Notes: a model not told the origin generated them from the sequence alone. A stretch of 36,310 nt of DNA from Candidatus Aminicenantota bacterium (GCA_016783445.1 JADHWO010000020.1:1-36310), one strand, 5' to 3'. Shown: positions 1-8,013, counted from the stretch's first letter. Made by a program: numbers and translations.

Positions 1-143
1 CTGCAGATGCCTCAGAAAACTATTACCTTCTTTACTATGCACCCTCAGATTACAAGAGAGACGGGAAGTTTAAAAACATCAAAGTTAAGGTTAAGGGTAA
101 AAGTTATAAAATAACTCACCGTGCCGGATATTTTGCAAATTAA
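1..143 (+). CDS. C-terminal end of a VWA-domain (VWFA-related Acidobacterial type) protein, partial
   Basis: The window opens inside a plus-strand reading frame (first full codon at base 3) that runs 46 codons to a TAA at 141-143. It is too short for the ORF track. The peptide contains YYLLYYAPSDYK, then FKNIKVKVKG, then THRAGYFAN before the stop. This 'LxYxP ... G.F..IKVKVK ... RAGYF' ending is typical of the secreted VWFA-related proteins common in Acidobacteriota and Aminicenantes. The von Willebrand factor A fold and any signal peptide would lie upstream, outside the window. Family function is poorly known; a role in adhesion or protein interaction at the cell surface is the usual guess. 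The family call rests on the short tail alone. No terminator is obvious in the following 80 bases. Confidence 0.7.
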   Translation, partial: ADASENYYLLYYAPSDYKRDGKFKNIKVKVKGKSYKITHRAGYFAN

Positions 144-226
144 TTTATATTTGTAGGGTTTTTTCTCGCTTCTTTTAAACGCCTCCTTTGCCAAACTTTC
201 CGTAAAGTTCGAACAATCCAATCTAT

Positions 227-255
227 TTGACAACCACTCTTATCATTTCTATAGT
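227..255 (+). promoter_or_regulatory. Sigma70-type promoter for the phosphoglycerate mutase gene
   Basis: TTGACA at 227-232 is separated by exactly 17 bases from TATAGT at 250-255, a near-consensus housekeeping promoter. Transcription would start near base 262, giving a leader of about 18 bases that contains the GAAGGA ribosome-binding site in front of the ATG at 280. The fit of both hexamers and the spacing suggests strong, constitutive expression, as expected for a glycolytic enzyme. Confidence 0.7.
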
Positions 256-279
256 ATAGGCTTAATTGAAGGAACAAAG

Positions 280-1902
280 ATGGAAAAGAGCAGGAATATC
301 AGGAATTTTCCCCTGGTAAATGCCATTAAAAGAGCCTATAAAGCCGGCCAGGAAGATGAGGCTTTAGAGCCGATTGTTGTCGTTGATCCTTCGGACAATC
401 CTCTGGGAAGGTTTAAAGATGGAGACTCGGTTATTTTTTATGACATACGGGGGGAGAGGGAAGCGGAAATAACCAGGAGTCTTATTGATCAAAATTTTAC
501 TCATTTCACCATAAATAAAGATCTTAAGCTGAATTTTGTGACCATGATTGAGTATGATTCCTCACTCGACGTAAAAGTAGCTTTTCCTTCGGATGGGGAA
601 ATTAAAAATACACTTGCTGAAGTTATTTCTAAGGCAGGGATTAACCTGCTTAAGATTTCTGAATCCGAAAAAGAGATCCATGTGGGTTTTTTTATGAACG
701 GAAAAAGTGAAAAAATCTTTCCAGGGGAGAAAAGGATAGTTATTCCATCACCGCAGGATGTTTCTTCTTATGCTCTTAAGCCAGAGATGAGTGCTGCTCA
801 GGTTACAGAAGAAATTTGCTCAAATCTTAAAAATCCTTCTTATCGGATAATAATAGCTAACCTGGCAAACGTGGATGTAGTGGGACATATCGAGGATAAA
901 GCTGCAGTGCTTCGGGCTGTGGAAGAAGTTGACCTCCAACTGGGAAAGATAATCGACAGTTGCCGCAACCTGGGTGTTGCTCTTGTTGTAACATCAGACC
1001 ATGGGACAGTAGAAGAATGGTTTTATCAGGAAGGGACGGTTAATACTGGACACACTAAGAATCCTGTCCCGTTTGTTCTGGCTGATTTTTCCTCTGAAGA
1101 TCCAAAGTGCTGGAGTTTTAAAAAAGAAGGGGAACTTGCCAATGTTGCTCCCACTATTTTGGCGTTATTGGGATTGACAAAGCCTCCGGAGATGACCGGA
1201 GAGAGCTTAATTCTTAATTTTCCCGAGGAAGAAGAAACAGAGAGAAAAGTGCTTCTTCTTATTCTGGATGGATGGGGAAAAAGAGAAGAAAAAGAAGGAA
1301 ATTTAATCACGGAAGCTAAGACTCCAAACTTTGATAAACTGTTGTCTTTTTATCCTCATGCCTTGCTCAAGGCTTCAGGAGAAGTTGTGGGAATGCCAGC
1401 CCAAACCGTGGGAAATTCAGAAGCCGGGCATCTCCACATTGGAGCTGGTAGGAGGGTCCTGCTTGACCGGGTCAGGATTGACAAAACTATAGAAGATGGA
1501 AGCTTTTTCCGTAATAATTCTTTTCTCTGGGCTATGGAGGAAGCAAAAAGAAACAATAAGTCGCTTCATCTTTTAGGAATTGTATCCAAATATAGTTCCC
1601 ACGGCACAATAAAGCATCTTTTGCCTTTGCTTCAATTAGCCAAAAAACTCGAGGTTGAGCAAGTCTTTATACATTCTTTGATCGGGCGAAGAGGGGAGAG
1701 GCCTGAAAGCGGGGCGGTTTATGTCTCCAAAGTCCAGGAAATGTGTTTGTCTCTTTCCATTGGTGAAGTTGTGACTGTTATGGGAAGATTCTGGGCCCTT
1801 GACAGGGAAGAGAACTGGGACAGAGTGGAAAAAGCTTACAGGGCATTAGTTTATGGAGAAGGGATTCCTGTTTCTTCCTTTAACGAGATAGGTATGATAT
1901 AA
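280..1902 (+). CDS. gpmI: Circularly permuted 2,3-bisphosphoglycerate-independent phosphoglycerate mutase
   Basis: Interconverts 3- and 2-phosphoglycerate in the cytosol if active; metal-dependent alkaline phosphatase superfamily. The order is swapped. Residues 1-312 match the second part of ordinary GpmI, from the late transferase domain (FYDIRGER; R57, R60; K131 in SESEK) through the phosphatase half (D199/H203 in VDVVGH, D240/H241 in SDHG, H258 in TGHT) to the normal C-terminal EMTGESLI. An acidic linker (313-322) follows. Residues 323-540 are the normal N-terminal part: D330 in LILDGWG, nucleophile S380 in GNSEAGH, H441, then WDRVEKAYRA and VYGEG. All metal ligands and the nucleophile are present, and the total length is near the usual 510-550. 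Two transferase loops diverge: DGRD reads GRRG (469-472) and the DGGVHSH loop reads KYSSHGT. GAAGGA precedes the ATG by seven bases. Family certain; mutase activity inferred. Confidence 0.93.
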   Translation: MEKSRNIRNFPLVNAIKRAYKAGQEDEALEPIVVVDPSDNPLGRFKDGDSVIFYDIRGEREAEITRSLIDQNFTHFTINKDLKLNFVTMIEYDSSLDVKVAFPSDGEIKNTLAEVISKAGINLLKISESEKEIHVGFFMNGKSEKIFPGEKRIVIPSPQDVSSYALKPEMSAAQVTEEICSNLKNPSYRIIIANLANVDVVGHIEDKAAVLRAVEEVDLQLGKIIDSCRNLGVALVVTSDHGTVEEWFYQEGTVNTGHTKNPVPFVLADFSSEDPKCWSFKKEGELANVAPTILALLGLTKPPEMTGESLILNFPEEEETERKVLLLILDGWGKREEKEGNLITEAKTPNFDKLLSFYPHALLKASGEVVGMPAQTVGNSEAGHLHIGAGRRVLLDRVRIDKTIEDGSFFRNNSFLWAMEEAKRNNKSLHLLGIVSKYSSHGTIKHLLPLLQLAKKLEVEQVFIHSLIGRRGERPESGAVYVSKVQEMCLSLSIGEVVTVMGRFWALDREENWDRVEKAYRALVYGEGIPVSSFNEIGMI

Positions 1903-1980
1903 ATGAATTTCTAAATTCAGGAAACTTTTTACCGTGAATAATCGTATTTCTATAAAAGACATTAGAACAAGATAAAGAAG

Positions 1981-2889
1981 ATGAGTATTGAAGTTAAGGA
2001 TATCCATTTCAGCTACGGAAAGATAAAGGCTCTTGAAGGTATTACCCTTGATCTGTCTCAGGATGCAATTGGCCTTCTGGGACCAAACGGGGCAGGAAAA
2101 AGCACTCTGATTCGCATCCTCCTCGGATTTCTTTGTCCGGATAAGGGAGAGGGACGCATTCTTGATTATGATATTAAGCAACAGCAGTCCTTTATTCGGA
2201 GGTATGTGGGCTATATGCCAGAGGATGACTGTTTTATTCCTGAACTGGATGCTGTTTCATTTACTTCTTATCTTGGTGAATTATCAGGAATGCCGCGACA
2301 GGAAGCCATGAAAAGAGCACATGAAGCCCTTTTTTATGTTGGGCTTGAAGAAAGCCGCTACCGGAAAGTGGAGACATATTCCGGGGGAATGAAACAGAGG
2401 CTCAAACTGGCACAGGCGATTGTCCATGACCCAAAACTCATGTTTCTCGATGAGCCGACAAGCGGTTTAGACCCCCAGGGTAGAAACGAAATACTGGAAC
2501 TTATTGTGGATATTTCTTCAAAAAAAGGTATCCAAGTCTTGATTTCCTCTCATATCCTTCCCGATATAGAATTAACCTGTTCCTATGTCGTGATTTTAAA
2601 CAAAGGTAAACTTGCAGCACAGGGGGAAATCAGCAAGCTCAAGGAAATAAGAGACCTTTATGAGATTAAGATAAAAGGTGAATCAGAGGGCTTTCTTCAG
2701 AAGTTGAGAGACATAAAGTGTAGAGTGGAGAAAATGGAAGAGGGATTACTAAAGGTTTATTTGCCTCCAGATCAGGACAAACAGGAAATTTTCAGGATTG
2801 CTGCTGAAAAAAATGTGCAAATGAGACATTTTGTAAAAAGTGAGTCTTCTCTCGAGGACCTGTTTGCCAAAGTGGTGGGAGTGGATTGA
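1981..2889 (+). CDS. ABC transporter ATP-binding protein (ABC-2 type, first of two)
   Basis: Cytoplasmic ATPase that should power the permease encoded next. Walker A is GPNGAGKST (about residues 34-42), the signature is YSGGMKQRL and Walker B with D-loop is LMFLDEPTSGLDP. The ABC fold fills the first 220 residues, followed by the roughly 80-residue C-terminal extension usual for ABC-2 export ATPases. At 302 aa the length is normal. It is the first gene of a four-gene operon; the stop codon TGA shares its final A with the ATG of the next gene (TGATG), so the two are probably translationally coupled. It begins 78 bases after the mutase stop with only a weak purine-rich ribosome site (AAAGAAG). 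The substrate cannot be read from the sequence. Confidence 0.92.
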   Translation: MSIEVKDIHFSYGKIKALEGITLDLSQDAIGLLGPNGAGKSTLIRILLGFLCPDKGEGRILDYDIKQQQSFIRRYVGYMPEDDCFIPELDAVSFTSYLGELSGMPRQEAMKRAHEALFYVGLEESRYRKVETYSGGMKQRLKLAQAIVHDPKLMFLDEPTSGLDPQGRNEILELIVDISSKKGIQVLISSHILPDIELTCSYVVILNKGKLAAQGEISKLKEIRDLYEIKIKGESEGFLQKLRDIKCRVEKMEEGLLKVYLPPDQDKQEIFRIAAEKNVQMRHFVKSESSLEDLFAKVVGVD

Positions 2890-3758
2890 TGACCATCAAA
2901 GAGAAAGGGTATGCACACTGGGATGGAGAATTCCTTGATAAAAAATTTCCCTGGTGGCCAATTACCCGGTACGGGATAAAATTAACTTTCAGGAGAAAAC
3001 AATTCAAGTTTATCTTTCCTTTGAGTCTTCTTCCTGCTGTATTTTTTCTGGCCGGGATTTATGTTTCAGAGAGGTTAGAGGATTTTCCCTTCTTCGGAAG
3101 AGAGACCGTAGAGTTTCTTCAGATCAATCCGAGCTATTTTAAAGCTTATTTAGCCTCCAGCTTTATGATTTTTTTAATTGTCATCATTGTGATTTTTTGC
3201 GGTTCAGGCCTAATCTGTGATGACCTCAAACATAATGCTCTCCAGCTTTATTTTTCCCGTCCTATCAAAAAAAAGGACTATTTTTTTGGGAAAACGGCTG
3301 TTATAGTTTTTTTTCTGTTCATTTTGACCCTCGTTCCTGGTCTTGTCTTTTTTATCATGAAACTCGTTTTCTCAGGAAGTTTTAAATTTTTTGTTTCCTA
3401 CCCCTGGCTTCCTCTCTCAATCATTGGCTATTCGGTTGTTGTGACAGCTTTTTTCTCCTTTTTTACACTTTTCCTTTCTTCTCTCAGCAAGAACAGAAGG
3501 TATGTGACGATTCTTATTTTTGGCACTTATATTCTTTCTGATATCTTTTACAGGATTTTTTATGATATTTTTAGTAATCATTATTTTTCGCTTCTTTCCT
3601 TAAGAGCCAATCTGCAGCAGGTGGGGGCGGTTTTTTTCAGCCAGAAGACACCGTATCCTATACATTGGATTTATTCTCTCTTGGTTCTTTCTGGCATTTG
3701 TGTTTTAGCTGGCTTTGTTTTGAAAAAGAAAGTTAAAGGCGTTGAAATAGTAAAATGA
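2889..3758 (+). CDS. ABC-2 type transporter permease (first of two)
   Basis: Membrane subunit expected to pair with the preceding ATPase. After a charged cytosolic N-terminus of about 40 residues (FRRKQFKF just before the first helix) I count about six hydrophobic segments, including LLPAVFFLAGIYV and IVIIVIFCGSGLI. The second is followed by DLKHNALQLYFSRPIKKKDY, the cytosolic 'coupling' stretch typical of NosY/ABC-2 permeases (compare TRPVSK in the partner permease). The ORF track starts at a TTG (2886); I prefer the ATG at 2889, which overlaps the previous stop as TGATG. The 3' end overlaps the next ATPase by four bases (ATGA). Cargo unknown; export or lipid/peptide handling is typical of the family. 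Confidence 0.85.
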   Translation: MTIKEKGYAHWDGEFLDKKFPWWPITRYGIKLTFRRKQFKFIFPLSLLPAVFFLAGIYVSERLEDFPFFGRETVEFLQINPSYFKAYLASSFMIFLIVIIVIFCGSGLICDDLKHNALQLYFSRPIKKKDYFFGKTAVIVFFLFILTLVPGLVFFIMKLVFSGSFKFFVSYPWLPLSIIGYSVVVTAFFSFFTLFLSSLSKNRRYVTILIFGTYILSDIFYRIFYDIFSNHYFSLLSLRANLQQVGAVFFSQKTPYPIHWIYSLLVLSGICVLAGFVLKKKVKGVEIVK

Positions 3759-4681
3759 AAACAGTTATTGAGACAAAAAAGCTTTCTAAATGGTACGGGA
3801 ATGTATTGGGTTTGAGTGATGTCTCGCTCCAGATAGAAGCTGGGATTACAGGAATTCTGGGGCCAAACGGAGCTGGAAAATCAACTTTTTTAAAACTAAT
3901 AACCGGGCAAATAAAGCCAAATATCGGCAGCTGTACGATAGAAGGACAAAAAATCAGGAACAATTATCACTTCTATTCTAAAATTGGTTTTTGCCCGGAG
4001 CAGGATTCCTTTTATGAAGAAATGACAGGCTGGCAGTTTATGACCGGCCTTTTAAAGTTACACCATTATTCTCCATCTGAGATCAAAGCCATGACAAAAG
4101 AGGCTCTGGAGATTGTCGAGTTGACTGAGGATAAAGACAGGGTCATAAAGTCTTACAGCCGTGGTATGCGTCAGAGGTTAAAGTTTGCACAGGCCATAGC
4201 TCATAAACCAGAAATCATAGTTTTTGACGAGCCCTTAAATGGCCTGGATCCCCTTGGGAGACGGAAGATAATCCGCCTCATAAAATCCTATGAGGAAGAA
4301 GGGAAAACGATCCTTGTTTCCAGCCATGTTCTTCCTGAGATAGAAGCAATGACCAAACAGATTATTCTTATCCATCAGGGTAAAGTTTTTGCCCAGGGCG
4401 ATATACACTACATCAGAGACTTGATCGACACCCATCCTCATATTGTTTCGATTAAATGCAGAAATCCACGCCAGTTGGCTTCAACCTTCATCCAGGAAGA
4501 CTATGTATTAAATATTCATTTTGGCTCTGCAGACAACACTCTATTAATTGAAACCAACAACAGGGATAAGTTTTTCAGTCTCTTGCCTTCTCTTTTTGTA
4601 AAATACAATATCGAAGTGGATGAGATCACTTCGCCCGATGATAATCTGCAGGCTGTTTTTGATTACCTTGTAGAGAAGTGA
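3755..4681 (+). CDS. ABC transporter ATP-binding protein (ABC-2 type, second of two)
   Basis: Second ATPase of the operon. Walker A is GPNGAGKST, the signature is SRGMRQRL (Ser-Arg-Gly in place of Ser-Gly-Gly), and Walker B with D-loop is IIVFDEPLNGLDP, with Leu-Asn replacing the more common Thr-Ser. A roughly 90-residue C-terminal extension follows the nucleotide-binding domain. It overlaps the upstream permease by four bases (ATGA) and its stop lies one base before the next permease's ATG. It is clearly related to the first ATPase of the operon but diverged, so the four genes may form a heteromeric transporter (two different ATPases and two different permeases) or two separate exporters made together. 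Substrate unknown. Confidence 0.92.
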   Translation: MKTVIETKKLSKWYGNVLGLSDVSLQIEAGITGILGPNGAGKSTFLKLITGQIKPNIGSCTIEGQKIRNNYHFYSKIGFCPEQDSFYEEMTGWQFMTGLLKLHHYSPSEIKAMTKEALEIVELTEDKDRVIKSYSRGMRQRLKFAQAIAHKPEIIVFDEPLNGLDPLGRRKIIRLIKSYEEEGKTILVSSHVLPEIEAMTKQIILIHQGKVFAQGDIHYIRDLIDTHPHIVSIKCRNPRQLASTFIQEDYVLNIHFGSADNTLLIETNNRDKFFSLLPSLFVKYNIEVDEITSPDDNLQAVFDYLVEK

Positions 4682-4682
4682 G

Positions 4683-5495
4683 ATGAATAAAATAACTGTG
4701 AGAAGATTGCTGTTTTTATGGAATTCTATAAGAAAGGTTTATTCCTTTTTCTTCTTCATGGGGAAAAAATCGAATAAGACAAAGATTTTTTTCATAGTAG
4801 CTTTGTTACCAGTTATAATGGCGTTGATCATTAAATTAAATCCTATATTTTCTGGCCGGAGTAGCACCGAGGGAATTTATATTTTTTCCAACGTTATAAT
4901 TGTGTTCTATCTCCAGGCACTTATCCTTCTCCTGGCTCTTTTTTTCGGAACATCGGTCTGTTCGGAAGAAGTGGAGGGAAAAACGCTGACTTATCTAACC
5001 ACACGGCCGGTTTCAAAATCCGCCATCATACTTGGTAAGTACGCGGCTTATACATCTCTTGTTATACTGATGACTGGAATTGGAGTGACTATTTCGTTTT
5101 TAATCCTAAATGTGAACAAGTTGCATGATTTTTCCCTGTATGAAATTCTTATAAGAGATGTGATTGTTTTGAGTTTGGGGATTATGTGTTATACAGCGCT
5201 TTTTACATTTGTCGGAACTTTTTTAAAAAAATCGATTTTGTTCGGATTTGTTTTTGGCTTTGGCTGGGAAAATGTAATCCAGTATTTTCCCGGTTCAACT
5301 CAGCGCTTTTCCATTGTTCATTATCTCAAGTCACTGCTTCCGGTTCCAAAAACAGGGAGGTTTTCCTTTTTGATGTTCAAGTTGGAACCCAGTACTCCGG
5401 TCGCCGCGGTCTTTATGCTTTTTCTTATCACAGGCATTTTTCTTGGTTTAGCCTGCCTGTTTTTTTCTCTGAAAGATTATATTTTTGAAGATTAG
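4683..5495 (+). CDS. ABC-2 type transporter permease (second of two)
   Basis: Last gene of the ABC operon, starting one base after the upstream stop. About six hydrophobic segments are visible, the first near residues 37-52 (FFIVALLPVIMALII). Between helices two and three sits GKTLTYLTTRPVSK followed by GKYAAY, the characteristic 'TRPVSR..ilGKy' cytosolic stretch of ABC-2/NosY-type permeases. Length (270 aa) is normal for the family. No third module or periplasmic binding protein follows, which favours export over import. No strong terminator follows directly; the first hairpin is about 55 bases downstream. Confidence 0.87.
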   Translation: MNKITVRRLLFLWNSIRKVYSFFFFMGKKSNKTKIFFIVALLPVIMALIIKLNPIFSGRSSTEGIYIFSNVIIVFYLQALILLLALFFGTSVCSEEVEGKTLTYLTTRPVSKSAIILGKYAAYTSLVILMTGIGVTISFLILNVNKLHDFSLYEILIRDVIVLSLGIMCYTALFTFVGTFLKKSILFGFVFGFGWENVIQYFPGSTQRFSIVHYLKSLLPVPKTGRFSFLMFKLEPSTPVAAVFMLFLITGIFLGLACLFFSLKDYIFED

Positions 5496-5525
5496 TGGTA
5501 GATAAACAGAAATATATTCCCTGAA

Positions 5526-5647
5526 TTATTCATAAAAACTGCCGATGCCATCATTCATTTTCAATGATGTCAATTCGTTAGCATGATTTTTCACCAGTTC
5601 TAGGACATCACTCTGTTTTTAAATTCATGTATATCAATAATCGGCAT
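5526..5647 (-). pseudogene. Possible frameshifted remnant of a small gene
   Basis: On the minus strand GGAGAG sits seven bases before an ATG (5645-5647) that opens a peptide beginning MPIIDIHEFKNR and stops at a TAG (5600-5602). Just before that stop, a second frame (…SDVLELVKNHANELTSLK…) stays open and protein-like to a TAA at 5526-5528. Read with one frameshift, the two parts give a peptide of about 40 residues. I do not recognise it. The good ribosome site and the charged, helical character of both halves suggest a decayed small gene, for example a former antitoxin-like protein, but chance is a serious alternative at this length. Confidence 0.3.
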
Positions 5648-5811
5648 TTTTTACTCTCCGAGCGAGCTGATATTGTGAGATTGCCGCGTCGCTTCGCTCC
5701 TCGCAACGACGTCTGCTTCGTTGCAAAGGATTTGCGGTGGAGAACCACAGCTTCATCTTTTACGCCTTGCATCTACGGCAACCTCGACTCGTGAATAATC
5801 CAGGTTAAATA
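5534..5811. repeat. Intergenic repeat-like stretch between convergent genes
   Basis: The 329-base gap between the ABC operon and the lipoprotein gene holds several structures. TGCCGAT (5540-5546) and ATCGGCA (5640-5646), each flanked by A/T tracts, form a long-range inverted repeat. Between them CATCATT/AATGATG (5549-5555/5563-5569) makes a small hairpin. Next comes a GC-rich block (GAGATTGCCGCGTCGC, about 5680) ending in a 7-bp hairpin GCAACGA/TCGTTGC (5703-5724). At 5790-5810 lies CGTGAATAATCCAGGTTAAAT, which matches 18 of 21 bases at 32878-32898. No intact gene is supported apart from the broken frame listed separately. The block looks like dispersed intergenic repeat material. Confidence 0.5.
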
Positions 5812-5824
5812 AAATTATCTTTGA

Positions 5825-6844
5825 TTATTTAATTTTTTCTTTGTCTTCCTCTGGTTTTCCGGTTGTTAACTTTTCAATAAGGGTTTTAGGAAGCTCTTCA
5901 GGAATGCTTGCATAGATTTTTACATGATCAGGTCCTGATGTGATCTCGATCTTGTCCAATAGTTCTGCCATGTTTAGATCCTGGACTTGAATCATAGCGC
6001 CCATGGCTTTAAATTGGTTTAAGGAATCTGCCATCTCCTGGTTTTTGACCTCATCGCTGCTCATGAGTTTTATTTCAGTATTGACGTTAGCGTTTTGGTA
6101 GTCAAAGTATATGGAAACAGCATTTACACTTTCAAACATACTGAGCATTTGGGCTTCCCCTTTGATCTCACTCATGGCTTTGGGGGGAATAACAGCACCT
6201 ATCCAGAACAGGGCTTTTTTATTGGTTTTTGCAAACAGGGCAGAAAATGCTTCGTCTTTTAAAATACCCTCTTCTTTTTTTTGAGAGACATTGATCACAG
6301 ATTTGACATTTTCCTTATTCCCTATGACAATGTTTGAGTCGTTGAGGAATACAAAACTTCCTTCCTCATCTTTTTCTTTATAATTGTAAATAGTAAATTC
6401 ATTGTAGTCTTCTTCTGTAAACTCTGTGTCTCCTTCTGATGTTTCTTTAATAAATGCGAGCAAAGAGTCTTTCTCGTATTTGAGGTTAATGATGCCGACT
6501 CCTTCTTGTTTATCTTTTTCCAGTTCGCCTGTTATAGCGCCAGCGATGAAATAAACATCCTTCTGCAGGTCAATTCCTGTTTTGTTTATGAATTCTTGGT
6601 AATCTGTAAGTTCCTTGAAAAACTCGCTATCTATATTTTTTTTGATAAGGTTGTCTACAATTTCAAGATTTATTGCTTTGTTAAAGTTGATAAAAAATAT
6701 GGCAAGTGCGTCTTTGGGGAGTAGACGGAGCATGTTATCAGCTTTAGCCTTTCCAGCACCTGGACCAGTGGACGTCATCTCGCAGGAAATAAAAGTGAAT
6801 AGGGCGAAGATAAAAACAATTACAAAAACAGTTAATTTTTTCAT
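5825..6844 (-). CDS. Predicted lipoprotein of unknown function
   Basis: A 339-residue secreted protein with a lipoprotein signal: charged MKK, a hydrophobic core, then FISC with the lipidated cysteine at residue 21. An Asp does not follow directly (C-E-M), so outer-membrane sorting is possible. The mature part is acidic and soluble (KPEEDKEKIK at the end). It contains LPKDALAIFFINFNKA near the start and later FVFLNDSNIVIGNKENVKSVINV, a pattern seen in bacterial 'DUF3352-like' surface proteins in which a repeated alpha/beta unit reports on 'node/score' values; that resemblance is weak. The start is firm: AAAGGAGG lies about seven bases upstream of the ATG. About 200 bases separate it from the next upstream minus-strand gene, so it may be transcribed alone. 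Function unknown. Confidence 0.75.
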   Translation of the reverse strand: MKKLTVFVIVFIFALFTFISCEMTSTGPGAGKAKADNMLRLLPKDALAIFFINFNKAINLEIVDNLIKKNIDSEFFKELTDYQEFINKTGIDLQKDVYFIAGAITGELEKDKQEGVGIINLKYEKDSLLAFIKETSEGDTEFTEEDYNEFTIYNYKEKDEEGSFVFLNDSNIVIGNKENVKSVINVSQKKEEGILKDEAFSALFAKTNKKALFWIGAVIPPKAMSEIKGEAQMLSMFESVNAVSIYFDYQNANVNTEIKLMSSDEVKNQEMADSLNQFKAMGAMIQVQDLNMAELLDKIEITSGPDHVKIYASIPEELPKTLIEKLTTGKPEEDKEKIK

Positions 6845-7051
6845 AGTTTTTCCTCCTTTATTTAATGAGTAATTCCTATTAGGGGCTAAAGAACCTTAGG
6901 ACTATATCAAAAAAAACATTAATTGCGCAAATTCTTTTTTTGTGAGTATTTCAAATTTGTGATTTAAAGAGATTTTAGGAAACAGCTCGGCTCTCACTCA
7001 GATTTTTATCGCCATTCTCCAATAAAAGAATCGATAATTATGAGTTTTATT

Positions 7052-7993
7052 CTATCTCAGGTATCGATAAAGATTCATCTGGCTGGAGTAGAGACAGCAT
7101 CGAAGCCATATGACAGAAAAAATAAACACCTGCTGGAGAAAAAAAGCCAGTGACACTCCCAGATAACTTGATTGGGGAATGAAGTCTTTAAGCAGAATAT
7201 AAACAAGAGTTGCCACGATACTGATAAGAAAAATCAGAAAGTACAATCCCAGAGTAGAGAAGGGAAACTTAAAAACAAAGCTGAAGGCTTCCGGGATAAA
7301 AATCAGAACATTGCGCCTTTCTTCAAGTACGATTTTAATGCGGGCATAATCAAAGAGCATCTGGAAAAAGAGAAAAATAAAAAAGATTATACCGCTAAAA
7401 AGAAGGACAAGGTAAAAAGGTGTCACTTCTGTTTGAGAATTATCAAAAGCTTTATCTAAGATCGGGGAGAATACGCTCCCAAGGACAGCAGTAATTGTAA
7501 AGAGCATTACCCAGGAAATCAGCATAAGAATAAAAAAACGGAAGAAATAGGAGCCGGCTCCTTTAGCGAATCCTTTCATAGTGAATTTTGGATTATCCTG
7601 GTAAAAAGTTGATAGGATTCCTCCGGCAAGGAAGGTGTGAAGAGTAATGTAGAAAAATACAAAAATGATAATAATGGGAGGGGAATCAAAAATTCTCAAC
7701 TGGATGAGATCGACAAGGTTGTTGAGGACAGCACCCTTCCCGATTATGGAGGGAGTGAAGGTTGTCTCAAGTCCTTGAGCTTCATCCCTGAATTCTTGCC
7801 ACCAGAGGTAATCAAAACCTTCAGCCATTTTTTCTCCTACCTCGCTGTGGCCAAATGAGTTTTTTAGAGAATTATACATTGGGATGGCAAGAAGCATGGA
7901 AAAGAGCAGGTTTATTATAAACAGAAAGAGGACCATTCGAGTGGTCTTGCCAGTGGTTTTTAATCCTTTGAAAAAATTTATGATAATTTTCAT
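7052..7993 (-). CDS. Polytopic membrane protein of unknown function
   Basis: A 313-residue protein with about six hydrophobic segments (near residues 19-38, 108-130, 150-178, 195-220, 245-270 and 278-300). A roughly 65-residue polar loop after the first helix contains DYLWWQEFRDEAQ and would lie outside the membrane. I do not recognise a named family; the layout is like uncharacterised integral proteins sitting beside exported peptidases. AAGGAGG is placed ideally before the ATG. It begins 20 bases after the M1 peptidase stop on the same strand, so the two are very likely co-transcribed, and a helper or anchoring role for that peptidase is possible but unproven. Confidence 0.75.
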   Translation of the reverse strand: MKIIINFFKGLKTTGKTTRMVLFLFIINLLFSMLLAIPMYNSLKNSFGHSEVGEKMAEGFDYLWWQEFRDEAQGLETTFTPSIIGKGAVLNNLVDLIQLRIFDSPPIIIIFVFFYITLHTFLAGGILSTFYQDNPKFTMKGFAKGAGSYFFRFFILMLISWVMLFTITAVLGSVFSPILDKAFDNSQTEVTPFYLVLLFSGIIFFIFLFFQMLFDYARIKIVLEERRNVLIFIPEAFSFVFKFPFSTLGLYFLIFLISIVATLVYILLKDFIPQSSYLGVSLAFFLQQVFIFSVIWLRCCLYSSQMNLYRYLR

Positions 7994-8013
7994 TGTTATC
8001 CTCCTTGTCTTTA

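Noticed and set aside
1200-1260. The swapped mutase as two separate genes or an assembly join
   Set aside because: The frame is continuous, the linker is in frame and there is no internal start with a ribosome site. A join error cannot be excluded without reads, but would rarely yield a precise end-to-start fusion with a linker.
1026-1556. Two minus-strand ORFs inside the phosphoglycerate mutase gene
   Set aside because: They are antisense to a certain coding frame, show no family features and lack ribosome sites.
5186-5488. 100-aa plus-strand ORF
   Set aside because: Frame-shifted shadow of the second ABC permease.
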